This document shows, one piece after another, positions 37,495-45,490 of a stretch of DNA of 64,000 bases. Origin of the DNA: Hyunsoonleella jejuensis (GTDB lineage Bacteria > Bacteroidota > Bacteroidia > Flavobacteriales > Flavobacteriaceae); the NCBI RefSeq assembly GCF_900111025.1, contig NZ_FOFN01000001.1, positions 496,001 through 560,000 of the forward strand. The letters run 5' to 3'. The translations under genes and the position numbers were made by a program. Each line of letters opens with the position of its first letter. Within the stretch, counting starts at the first letter, position 1. The notes below the pieces were generated by a model. The model saw only the letters and a program-made list of their open reading frames with translations. It searched no databases and had not been told where the DNA came from.

Positions 37495-38841
37495 TTATCG
37501 TTTTAAAGCAAAATACCCTCTTATAATTTCTTTGTTATTTAACACTATTTCGTACCAATAGCTATCATTAGGTAAGTCTTTACTTTTAAATGTCCCGTCC
37601 CAGCCCTCGGATGCTGAATTTAAAGATTTTAATAACTGTCCATACCTGTTATAAATAGAAATATTGTTTATTAAGTTTTTATTATCAATTACTTTCCAAA
37701 CATCATTTTTACCATCATTGTTTGGAGTAAAATATTTAGGAATTAAATAACAGTCTTCTGTTATTAAAACTTTAAAACTAGATTCATTACTAAAACAATC
37801 ATCCTCATTATATATATATATTGTTTGTGATGACATTATTGTTTCACCTTCAAACAAAGGTACCCCACCTCCTTGAGAAGAGCTATAATAATCTCCATGA
37901 ATTAATTTTGGCAAAGTGTATGATATCCCTATAAAGTCCTCAAAACTATCAACAGGTATTCTCATATTGCATTCATTTACAGATATAACATAATTTAGGA
38001 AATTTAAAGGAGCCCAAAAAGATCGATCACTATTTATATCATCTACAACGACACAAGTTAAATCTATATTACCAGTAAAATCAATTAATATGGTATCTTC
38101 ATTATTTCCGTTATTTAAATTTAAATAACATAACTCATTGTTGCTACAATTCAACTCGATTAATTCAGTTTGTAAAGACAAGTCGAGTTCGGTAATAAAA
38201 TTATTAGAACAGTTTAGAATATTAATTTTAGTATTATTAATTAAGTTTAATAAAGTAAGATTATTGCCATCACAATTCAATTGAGAAAGATTAATATTCG
38301 CTTTTAAATCTAAATTTCTAATAGAATTATTACTACAAATTAACCTACTTAATTTTAAATTTGAAGACACATCTAATGTTGAAAGATTATTGTTTTCACA
38401 AGTTAAAACGGTTAATTCAGTGTTATTAGATATATCTAAAGTTGTTAAACCATTCCCTTCGCATCGAAAAGAAGTTAGGTTTAAATTTTTACTTACATCG
38501 ATGCTAGGTAACATATTGTTAAAACACCAAAAAATCTGTAAATTTTTGTTGTCACTCACATCTATTGTGCTCAATCTATTACCTTGAACAAATAACTGTG
38601 TTAATGCCTCAAAACCTTCTATCCCAGTGAGGTCTTGAATATTTCTACTACCTAAAGTTAAACTTTGAACATTAATAATATTTGCTGTTGGTACATAGTC
38701 GTCTAATGGAAGGGTGTCAAAACCTAAATCAATAAGTATCTGCTCAAAATTATCATCTGGAACAAAGGTGTTTTGAGAAAACCCTATAAGAGTTGATAAA
38801 ATTAACAAGCTAACTAAAGGGTAAAATTTGTAGCACATCAC
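37495..38841 (-). CDS. T9SS-secreted leucine-rich-repeat protein, paralog (448 aa)
   Basis: The same architecture as the 35866-37413 product but with fewer repeats. There is a signal peptide (to about GFSQN), then FVPDDNFEQILIDLGFD and roughly eight LRRs with the same pattern (SNNTELTVLTCENNNLS). A shorter middle region precedes a type B T9SS sorting domain (PKYFTPNNDGKNDVW, GWDGTFKSKDLPNDSYWYE, ending FALKR). The gene begins 3 nt after the OmpA-domain gene stop, so it is translationally linked to it. The pair arose by tandem duplication with gain or loss of repeats. Confidence 0.88.
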   Translation of the reverse strand: MMCYKFYPLVSLLILSTLIGFSQNTFVPDDNFEQILIDLGFDTLPLDDYVPTANIINVQSLTLGSRNIQDLTGIEGFEALTQLFVQGNRLSTIDVSDNKNLQIFWCFNNMLPSIDVSKNLNLTSFRCEGNGLTTLDISNNTELTVLTCENNNLSTLDVSSNLKLSRLICSNNSIRNLDLKANINLSQLNCDGNNLTLLNLINNTKINILNCSNNFITELDLSLQTELIELNCSNNELCYLNLNNGNNEDTILIDFTGNIDLTCVVVDDINSDRSFWAPLNFLNYVISVNECNMRIPVDSFEDFIGISYTLPKLIHGDYYSSSQGGGVPLFEGETIMSSQTIYIYNEDDCFSNESSFKVLITEDCYLIPKYFTPNNDGKNDVWKVIDNKNLINNISIYNRYGQLLKSLNSASEGWDGTFKSKDLPNDSYWYEIVLNNKEIIRGYFALKR

Positions 38842-38844
38842 TAA

Positions 38845-39708
38845 TTATTTAGTGTTGTCTCCAACATACGTAATTAAAATCTCTACGCGCCTATCAAATT
38901 TTGGGTCACCACCCAAGGGAAAACGTCTTCGCATACCTACGAAACGCATACGTTTTTTATCTACGCCTTTTTTAGCAAAATAATCGTACACATATTTAGC
39001 CCTGGCAACCGAAAGATTTCGTTTTTTAGTTCTTTTATCAACAGCATCTCTTGTGTATTTAGTGCAACATACGTGGCCCTGAATGGTAAAATAAATATCA
39101 TCGCGCTCAACTAAAGCTTTCGCTATTTCCTCCAATGTTTTTTTCGAGGAAGATACAACGGTACTATATCCCGTTTTAAAAAGAATATTTTCAAATATAA
39201 TTTTATCCCCAACGTTTAAATCTCCCTTTATGCGTTCTGGAACGGTAAGGTTTTCAGTTATTTGTTCTGTATCCGGTTCTTGTTTAGCTTTGGGCTCGGG
39301 TACTTTTTCAGTAACAATAATTTCTACTTTTCTATTAAGCCCCCTAATTTTAAGAATGTCTTTTTCGTCAACTATTTTAAGAAGTATTTCCCCTTTGCCA
39401 TCAACATTTCTGATTAAGGATTCGCTTATTTCATTATTTGAGAAAATCGTTTTAATTTCATCTGCACGTTGTTGAGATAGTATCATATTATAAGAATCTG
39501 CACCTACATCATCACAAAAACCATAAATTACGATAGATTCAATTTCTAAATCCTGAAGTTTGGAAATAAAAAGGAGTAACCGATTTTCTTCCGTTTTAGG
39601 CACTACAAATTCGTCAGTATTAAAATATACATCGTGTGTGTATTGGGTTTGAGAAAACCCTACACATATTTGAAAGCATAACAATATGATTACAAGTAGT
39701 CTATGCAT
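38845..39708 (-). CDS. periplasmic protein with two OmpA-like domains (287 aa)
   Basis: A signal peptide (to about VGFSQ, residue 19) is followed directly by a first OmpA-C-like domain (about residues 25-130: IVIYGFCDDVGADSYN, LSQQRADEI, LNRKVEIIV). An acidic linker precedes a second, canonical OmpA-C domain (about 170-283: TIQGHVCCTKYT, LSVARAKYVYDYFAKKG, FDRRVEILI). OmpA domains bind peptidoglycan. No transmembrane barrel or lipid anchor is visible, so it would be a soluble two-headed cell-wall binder. It precedes the two T9SS LRR genes and follows the S41 protease gene. Confidence 0.82.
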   Translation of the reverse strand: MHRLLVIILLCFQICVGFSQTQYTHDVYFNTDEFVVPKTEENRLLLFISKLQDLEIESIVIYGFCDDVGADSYNMILSQQRADEIKTIFSNNEISESLIRNVDGKGEILLKIVDEKDILKIRGLNRKVEIIVTEKVPEPKAKQEPDTEQITENLTVPERIKGDLNVGDKIIFENILFKTGYSTVVSSSKKTLEEIAKALVERDDIYFTIQGHVCCTKYTRDAVDKRTKKRNLSVARAKYVYDYFAKKGVDKKRMRFVGMRRRFPLGGDPKFDRRVEILITYVGDNTK

Positions 39709-39755
39709 TCTTGGGGAAAATCTATTAAAGGTTAAAGATAGTATTTTTTAGAAAT

Positions 39756-41390
39756 CTACCTTAAATAATCCATGTACGTCATGGTATTACCGAGGATTTG
39801 CGCACTTTTCTGTATATGCTCATCATTACTTTTATAATACTCGTACAAACCTTCGCGATAAGCGTAACGCTTTACAATTTCCTCCGTGAGTGATTGTAAA
39901 ATGAAATCTTTGTGTTCATCTATGGCCTGATCTTTTGAGTCTTTTAAGCCAGAAATTAATGCGTCGTAATCTGTTTTTATATCATCATTTAAATTTTCTT
40001 TAATAGAAGTCTCATAAGCCTTATATAGTGCTTTTTCAGTATCGGTTGTAAAGGAGAAATTGTTATTATCTAAATACTTTTTAAATGCATTAAAATCAGT
40101 ATCATTTAATTTTAAATTATCAATATGTAATGACGGGTTATTATAATAATAGTCCGTTGCAAAATCAAAAATTAAATCGCTGCTAAGTATGGCTTTTGTA
40201 ATTGTGGTGTTTTTTACTTTATTTATTGTAACATCAGGAAATATACCACCACCATCAAAAACCTTACGCCCGTTTTTGGTTTTAAATTCATTGTAGTTTT
40301 CTTGTTTTACACGAACCGCTTCACCTTTTTCATTTCTATTCCAATAATCTAAAGATTGAATACACCTTCCAGAGGGTGTATAATACCTCGAAATAGTAAT
40401 TTTTATTTGTGTGCCATAAGTAAGTTGTTTTGGGCGTTGCACCAAACCTTTGCCAAAACTGCGCGCACCAACAATTACAGCCCTATCTAAATCTTGTAAA
40501 GTACCTGATACAATTTCACTGGCCGATGCGCTCGAACCATCTATTAAAACCACTAATGGAATTTCGGTATCTAAAGGATCCCTAGTTGTAAAGTATTGTT
40601 TGTTATATTTTTTTACTTTAGATTTTGTAGTAACCACCAATTGGCCTTTTGGCACAAATAGATTTACAATATTTACAGCTTCGTTTAGCAATCCACCAGG
40701 ATTACCTCTTAAATCTAAAATGAGGCGTTCAGCACCTTGCGCTTTTAAGTCTCTTACGGCATAACTGGTTTCAGCAGAAGCTTTACGGTTAAATTTACTC
40801 AATACCACATACCCTGTTTTTTTATCTACCATAGAGTAATGAGGTACGGCTTTTATATCAACTTCTGCACGTTCTATGGTCGCGGTTTTTGTTTCATTAT
40901 TCCTTTTAAAAGTAACATTTACTGTGCTTCCGGAGGCGCCTTTAAGCAAATTTCCAGAATCTTCCTTGTAGTCAGACACAAGAATATCTCCAACTTTTAT
41001 AATTTCGTCCCCAGCTTTTAAGCCGGCTTTATCTGCGGGATAATCTTTGTAAGGTTCTACAATAACCAATTTATCTTTTAAGGTTTTTACGCGCGCACCA
41101 ATACCAGTATAGTCTCCCGTGTTATTAATTCTTGCAGCCTCTACATCCTGTTCGTTCATAAAACGGGTGTAAGGGTCTAAATCGTCCAACATACTTTTTA
41201 TGGCTGTATCCATTAAATCTGCAGGATTGGTTTCATCCACATAATTCATATTGATTTCTTTATATAGCGTAGTGAAAATTTCTATTTGCTTCGCTATTTC
41301 AAAAAAATCATTTTTAAATGCTGTTGTACTTAAGAACAAAACACATAAAAATGTTGGAACCAATATTTTCTTTTGAAGTAGTTTTTTCAT
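39756..41390 (-). CDS. C-terminal processing peptidase, S41 family (544 aa)
   Basis: A periplasmic protease of the CtpA/Prc type. The N-terminal hydrophobic segment (about residues 8-24) is a signal peptide or anchor. A PDZ domain occupies about residues 85-180 (YTGIGARVK, KAGLKAGDEIIKVGD). The S41 catalytic core (about 190-375) contains the substrate-binding LDLRGNPGG, the serine motif GSSASASEIVSG, and the general base Lys in GKGLVQ. A C-terminal helical region of about 150 residues follows. It is co-directional with rnpA and the DUF4349 gene upstream (9-nt gap). Its substrates are unknown; in relatives they are lipoproteins or cell-wall enzymes. Confidence 0.92.
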   Translation of the reverse strand: MKKLLQKKILVPTFLCVLFLSTTAFKNDFFEIAKQIEIFTTLYKEINMNYVDETNPADLMDTAIKSMLDDLDPYTRFMNEQDVEAARINNTGDYTGIGARVKTLKDKLVIVEPYKDYPADKAGLKAGDEIIKVGDILVSDYKEDSGNLLKGASGSTVNVTFKRNNETKTATIERAEVDIKAVPHYSMVDKKTGYVVLSKFNRKASAETSYAVRDLKAQGAERLILDLRGNPGGLLNEAVNIVNLFVPKGQLVVTTKSKVKKYNKQYFTTRDPLDTEIPLVVLIDGSSASASEIVSGTLQDLDRAVIVGARSFGKGLVQRPKQLTYGTQIKITISRYYTPSGRCIQSLDYWNRNEKGEAVRVKQENYNEFKTKNGRKVFDGGGIFPDVTINKVKNTTITKAILSSDLIFDFATDYYYNNPSLHIDNLKLNDTDFNAFKKYLDNNNFSFTTDTEKALYKAYETSIKENLNDDIKTDYDALISGLKDSKDQAIDEHKDFILQSLTEEIVKRYAYREGLYEYYKSNDEHIQKSAQILGNTMTYMDYLR

Positions 41391-41398
41391 GAGAACTA

Positions 41399-42202
41399 TT
41401 ATTTTTTATTTTTTTTAAGATAACGCCTTAACAAAAACACACCAACCCCAACGATAATAACTAAAGGCCAAATATAAAGCAGGCCTAAAAAGAATATTGA
41501 AATACCATTAAAACCGCCTTTTACTGCATTCCACATTTTTGTGCCATAACTTGATGCTATTGGGGCTTCAGAGGTTAGTTTATAAAATTCAATATCAATT
41601 GTACTTAACGATACTTTATTTTGAAGGTATTTTAAACGCCCTTGTTTTGCTTCAATTTCTTCTCTAATATTAGATAATTCTCGTTCAATTTCGAGAATTT
41701 CCTTAACATTTTTAGCTTTGTCTAAAAGCTCTAGATAACGTTTTTCTAAAGTCTGTTTTGCTTTTAATCGTGCTTCTAAGTCTATAAACTCCTCAGTTAC
41801 ATCTTTGGCTGAAATGCGTTTATTGTCAAAATAAGATATATTTTTACTAATAGAATCTATTGTGGGTTGAAAGTTTGAGGTTGGAACTCTTATAGTTAAC
41901 CTCCTTGTAATTGTGTTATAAGATTTATTAGAGTTATCGTCTTGCACAAAACCCTTATTGGCCTTTACTGCTGAAATAATTTGATGATAACTTTTTTCTA
42001 AGTCCTGTGTTTCAAATTTTAAGTAGGAGGTCTTTATTATTTTTTGAGGCGCTTCTTCGGGTATGGGTGATACCAAACCATTAATAGTCGAAGCGTCTTT
42101 GTAAACAGTTTCAGGAGCGGATGTAAAAGTGTCATTTTCTGATGGAGGGGACGAGCACAATAAAGGCAATGTAAGCAGCAAAAAGTAGGACAATAATTTC
42201 AT
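41399..42202 (-). CDS. DUF4349 membrane lipoprotein (267 aa)
   Basis: The signal region ends PLLC (Cys16), compatible with lipoprotein processing. A DUF4349 domain follows, with a long coiled coil (about residues 155-205, RLKAKQTLEKRYLELLDKA and NIREEIEAKQGRL). A C-terminal membrane helix (about 237-260) precedes a basic tail RRYLKKNKK. The family has no proven function. The gene lies between rnpA (10 nt upstream) and the S41 protease gene (8 nt downstream), so it is expressed with both. Confidence 0.8.
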   Translation of the reverse strand: MKLLSYFLLLTLPLLCSSPPSENDTFTSAPETVYKDASTINGLVSPIPEEAPQKIIKTSYLKFETQDLEKSYHQIISAVKANKGFVQDDNSNKSYNTITRRLTIRVPTSNFQPTIDSISKNISYFDNKRISAKDVTEEFIDLEARLKAKQTLEKRYLELLDKAKNVKEILEIERELSNIREEIEAKQGRLKYLQNKVSLSTIDIEFYKLTSEAPIASSYGTKMWNAVKGGFNGISIFFLGLLYIWPLVIIVGVGVFLLRRYLKKNKK

Positions 42203-42212
42203 AACACATGTT

Positions 42213-42590
42213 TTAATCGTTTGAACCGACGGTTAGAAATTTTTCAAATAGCCGTTTCATACTGGTTTCAACTTGGGCAAATGTGGGTTTTTCTTTGCCA
42301 ATGTACAAAATCATAAACGCGTGTTGTGTTGTTAAATTGTTAAAATAATGCGATTTATTTAACCTGTAAGCCTCTCTTAGTAAACGTTTTATTCTATTTC
42401 TATCCACTGCGGTTTTAAAATGACGTTTACTAACCGAAACTCCGGTTTTTACCAAAACGTCTTCATTAAAAGTCGTGCTTAAATATACCAGACGCAAAGG
42501 AAAAGCAGAAACTGATTGTCCTTCAGCAAAAAGCTGGTCTATCAATTTTTTGCTTTTGAGTTTTTCTTTTTTTGGGTAGGTATATTTCAA
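42213..42590 (-). CDS. rnpA: ribonuclease P protein component (125 aa)
   Basis: The protein subunit of RNase P, which matures tRNA 5' ends. The RNR signature is VDRNRIKRLLREAYR (about residues 62-76) and the N-terminus KKEKLKSKKLIDQLF is typical. The start is a TTG codon at 42590; no in-frame ATG lies nearby and the N-terminus matches the family. The usual partner rpmH is not upstream; instead the terminator of the GH31 gene is. The gene opens a co-directional run with the DUF4349 and S41 genes. Confidence 0.92.
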   Translation of the reverse strand: MKYTYPKKEKLKSKKLIDQLFAEGQSVSAFPLRLVYLSTTFNEDVLVKTGVSVSKRHFKTAVDRNRIKRLLREAYRLNKSHYFNNLTTQHAFMILYIGKEKPTFAQVETSMKRLFEKFLTVGSND

Positions 42591-42673
42591 GTTATAGGAA
42601 TTGTGGCGTTAAAGGTAATGAAATGGTGGAATTTTTATTTTTGTGTTACTCCAATTGATTTTGATGAAGGTAA

Positions 42674-42713
42674 TAAAAAAAGCCTCTACTTATTTCTTTA
42701 AGTAAAGGCTTTC
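42674..42713 (-). terminator. intrinsic terminator after the GH31 gene
   Basis: On the minus strand AGCCTTTACTTA (42710-42699) pairs with TAAGTAGAGGCT with one mismatch around a 6-nt loop, and runs into TTTTTTATTA. It starts 25 nt past the GH31 stop codon and isolates rnpA from readthrough. Confidence 0.75.
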
Positions 42714-42734
42714 ATTACTATAAATTGAGATATT

Positions 42735-45137
42735 TTACCCAACAATATGCAATTCAGTAAATTCTTTTGTTAAGGTTAAAGAATTATCTCCGTTAATCTT
42801 CAAGTCTTTTAAGTTAATATCAACATTATCCACTTGTACCTTTTTAATTTTAAAAGGCAACCCATGTAATTTCAGCTTAAAGGTCTTGTATGTTGTTGTA
42901 AACTTCCCTGTTTTGTGTTGCTGGATAATCAACTCATTTTTCTTTCCTAGCAACTTAAATGTTCTTAAACTATATCTACCCTTAATGTAATCATAACCGT
43001 CATTAGCATCTTCATATACCATAGATTCTTCTTTACCTTCTGTATAATATACATCGAGCGATAATTCATCAATGGTTTTCTCACCAACATACTGTTGAAT
43101 AGGATATTTAGGTATTATAGCACCTTCTTTAACAAAAATTGGCATACTGTCTAAATCTGCATCAACCCAGATCTCTTGTCCTCCCGTAACCAACTCATCC
43201 GTCCAGAAATTATACCATTTACCTCTTGGAATATACATACGGCGACCTTTTTGGTTAGGGCCGTTTACAGGGCACACCAATATTTTTTCACCAAAAACAA
43301 ACTCATCGTTTCTGTAATGTGTTTGAGGGTCTTCTTGATCGTAAAGTACTAATGATTTTAAAATTGGAATACCTTCCTCTGCATATCGCCAAAACGCTGT
43401 GTATAAGTAAGGTAATAACTGGTACCTTAACTCAATAAACTTTCTTACAACATCTGTAATGGTTTTTCCAAAAGCCCAAGGTTCTTGGTCTCCATGATCC
43501 CCAGAAGAATGCGTTCTGCAGAATGGGTGGAAAATACCTAATTGTATCCAACGCGCATATAATTCACCGTTAGGCTGCTCTGCAAAACCACCAATGTCTG
43601 ATCCTACGAATGAGAATCCTGACATTGCCATACGCTGCGCCTGTAGATTTGCAATATTTAAGTGATCCCAGGTTGCGATGTTATCACCTGTCCAACTTGA
43701 GGTATAACGCTGTGTACCAGAATAAGCAGCTCTTGTTATCACAAAAGGTCGTTTTGGATAAGAGAATTTTTTTAAGCCCTGGTATGTGGCGCGTGCCATT
43801 TGCATACCGTAAACGTTATGTGCTTTTCTATGACTACAATGGTTCCCGTCATAATCATGCCTAACATCGTTAGGGAAAGTCTTTCCTGGAACATCCATTA
43901 CTGCAGGCTCGTTCATATCGTTCCAAACACCTTTTACCCCTATATCTTCTACTAGTTCTTTAAAAAGATTAGACCACCAGTCTCTTACTTCTGGATTGGT
44001 AAAATCTGGGAAGTAACATTCACCAGGCCATACCTTACCTTTCATATATGGGCCATCAGCGCGCTTACAGAAATAATCTTTTTCTAGCCCTTCCTTAAAC
44101 ACAGAATAATCCATGTCTATTTTAATTCCCGGATCTATAATAACAATGGTTTTAAAACCATCATCCGCCAATTCCTTTACCATGCGTTTAGGGTTTGGAA
44201 AATATTCCTTACTCCAAGTAAAGCATCTAAACCCTTCCATGTAATCGATATCCAAATAAATGGCATCACAAGGAATTTGTAGTTCTCTAAATTTCGCAGT
44301 GATTTCTTTTACATTCGACTCTGGATAATAACTCCATTTACACTGGTGGTACCCTAAAGTCCAAAGTGCAGGCATTTCATGTGGCTTACCAGTTAAGTCT
44401 GTATAATTGGCGACAACCTCAGACATTTCGGGCCCGTAAATAAAATAATAATTCATTTCCCCACCATGCGCCCAAAAACTTGTGATATTTCTTCGTTCTG
44501 AACAAAAATCAAAGAACGAACGAAACGTATTATCAAAAAAGATACCGTAAGCTTTTTTATGGTGTAACGCTGTGTAGAACGGAATTGCTTTGTAGATAGG
44601 GTCTGTTTCTCTTCCGTAAGCATAAGAATCCGTTACCCAATTTTCAAAACGCTTACCTTTTAGATTGTTGTCTACAGGCTTGTCTCCAAGGCCATAGTAG
44701 CTTTCACCAGGTTGTGCCGTTTTAGACATTTTTACAACATCACCACCAAACTCATAACTTTCTTCCCAGTGGAATCCTAGTTCGTCTTCACAAATTAAGG
44801 TTTTGTCTTTAGCGTCAAAAATGGAAGCTCTTAAATCTGTTTTTGAAATATTACAGATTAACTTTGATGTTGTTATAATGTAATAGTCATCATCTTCGGT
44901 TACTTCTAAGTGGTTGTAACCTCTACTTGCATATTTTGTAATAGCATAAGAGAAGTCGTTTTCAAAAATACCAGTTGTTGTAAACCTGAATCGCAAAATA
45001 CTATCGCGACGTACGGTTACTTCTAAAACTACGCCATTATCGGCAGTAAATGAGAGCACGTTAAGGTTTTTTTCGTACTTGACTATTTTTGACGGAAATA
45101 AATTCCCTTTATATTCTAATTCTGTATTTAATATCAT
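42735..45137 (-). CDS. GH31 alpha-glucosidase, cytoplasmic (800 aa)
   Basis: A family GH31 retaining alpha-glucosidase. Nucleophile Asp407 is in GVWNDMNEP and probable acid/base Asp514 in VGSDIGGF. Other family motifs are YYGLGDKPVDNN near residue 145 and LWTLGYHQCKWSYYP near 260. No signal peptide is present, so it acts on intracellular maltose, malto-oligosaccharides or glycogen fragments. It lies downstream of the glycogen operon but behind that operon's terminator, with its own 353-bp upstream region, so it is a separate transcription unit with a related role in alpha-glucan turnover. Confidence 0.92.
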   Translation of the reverse strand: MILNTELEYKGNLFPSKIVKYEKNLNVLSFTADNGVVLEVTVRRDSILRFRFTTTGIFENDFSYAITKYASRGYNHLEVTEDDDYYIITTSKLICNISKTDLRASIFDAKDKTLICEDELGFHWEESYEFGGDVVKMSKTAQPGESYYGLGDKPVDNNLKGKRFENWVTDSYAYGRETDPIYKAIPFYTALHHKKAYGIFFDNTFRSFFDFCSERRNITSFWAHGGEMNYYFIYGPEMSEVVANYTDLTGKPHEMPALWTLGYHQCKWSYYPESNVKEITAKFRELQIPCDAIYLDIDYMEGFRCFTWSKEYFPNPKRMVKELADDGFKTIVIIDPGIKIDMDYSVFKEGLEKDYFCKRADGPYMKGKVWPGECYFPDFTNPEVRDWWSNLFKELVEDIGVKGVWNDMNEPAVMDVPGKTFPNDVRHDYDGNHCSHRKAHNVYGMQMARATYQGLKKFSYPKRPFVITRAAYSGTQRYTSSWTGDNIATWDHLNIANLQAQRMAMSGFSFVGSDIGGFAEQPNGELYARWIQLGIFHPFCRTHSSGDHGDQEPWAFGKTITDVVRKFIELRYQLLPYLYTAFWRYAEEGIPILKSLVLYDQEDPQTHYRNDEFVFGEKILVCPVNGPNQKGRRMYIPRGKWYNFWTDELVTGGQEIWVDADLDSMPIFVKEGAIIPKYPIQQYVGEKTIDELSLDVYYTEGKEESMVYEDANDGYDYIKGRYSLRTFKLLGKKNELIIQQHKTGKFTTTYKTFKLKLHGLPFKIKKVQVDNVDINLKDLKINGDNSLTLTKEFTELHIVG

Positions 45138-45331
45138 GCAAACGAGTATTAAAATTAATTAACGAAAGTACTAAATTTTAAATGCTTGAATACGTTATTT
45201 TTATAAAAAAAAGGGTTAATTAATTAGACAAAATATAATAATAGTTAGGTTAAACTATTAAGTTTTTAAGAATGTATTAATTGGCTATTTTTTATGGTCT
45301 TAGTTGGTGATGGAATTTGAAAAAACCGCTT

Positions 45332-45352
45332 TTAACAGTATAATATTGTTAA
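45332..45352. promoter_or_regulatory. 21-bp near-palindrome, candidate operator of the GH31 gene
   Basis: TTAACA at 45332 and TGTTAA at 45347 frame a core of nine bases. Eighteen of the 20 non-central positions are symmetric. It sits about 200 bp upstream of the GH31 start, downstream of the glgB terminator. It is AT-rich, so chance is not excluded. Confidence 0.3.
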
Positions 45353-45390
45353 GAAATTACTTTAAAAGCTTCTTTTTTGAAACCGAACAT

Positions 45391-45428
45391 TAAAAAAAGT
45401 GCGCAATACGGTAATTACGCACTTTAAA
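45391..45428 (-). terminator. intrinsic terminator of the glycogen operon
   Basis: On the minus strand AAAGTGCG (45425-45418) pairs with CGCACTTT (45403-45396). The stem extends by AAT/ATT across one mismatch around a 6-nt loop, followed by TTTTTTTAATG. It lies about 63 nt after the glgB stop. Confidence 0.75.
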
Positions 45429-45490
45429 ATATAGTTTTATAAGCGCCGAGTAGCACCTTAAGATAAATCTAATTTTCTTCTATGGGCATT

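Larger units (their letters stand above)
45138..45490. other. intergenic region upstream of the GH31 gene
   Basis: It contains the glgB-operon terminator (45391-45428) and a 21-bp near-palindrome (45332-45352). A weak -7-like TACTTTCG lies on the minus strand (45170-45163), 25 nt before the GH31 start. No coding sequence or structured RNA is evident. Confidence 0.4.

Noticed and set aside
35866-38841. Tandem repeats looking like a CRISPR array
   Set aside because: The repeats are degenerate 63-bp units that encode leucine-rich repeats in an intact frame, with no spacer structure.
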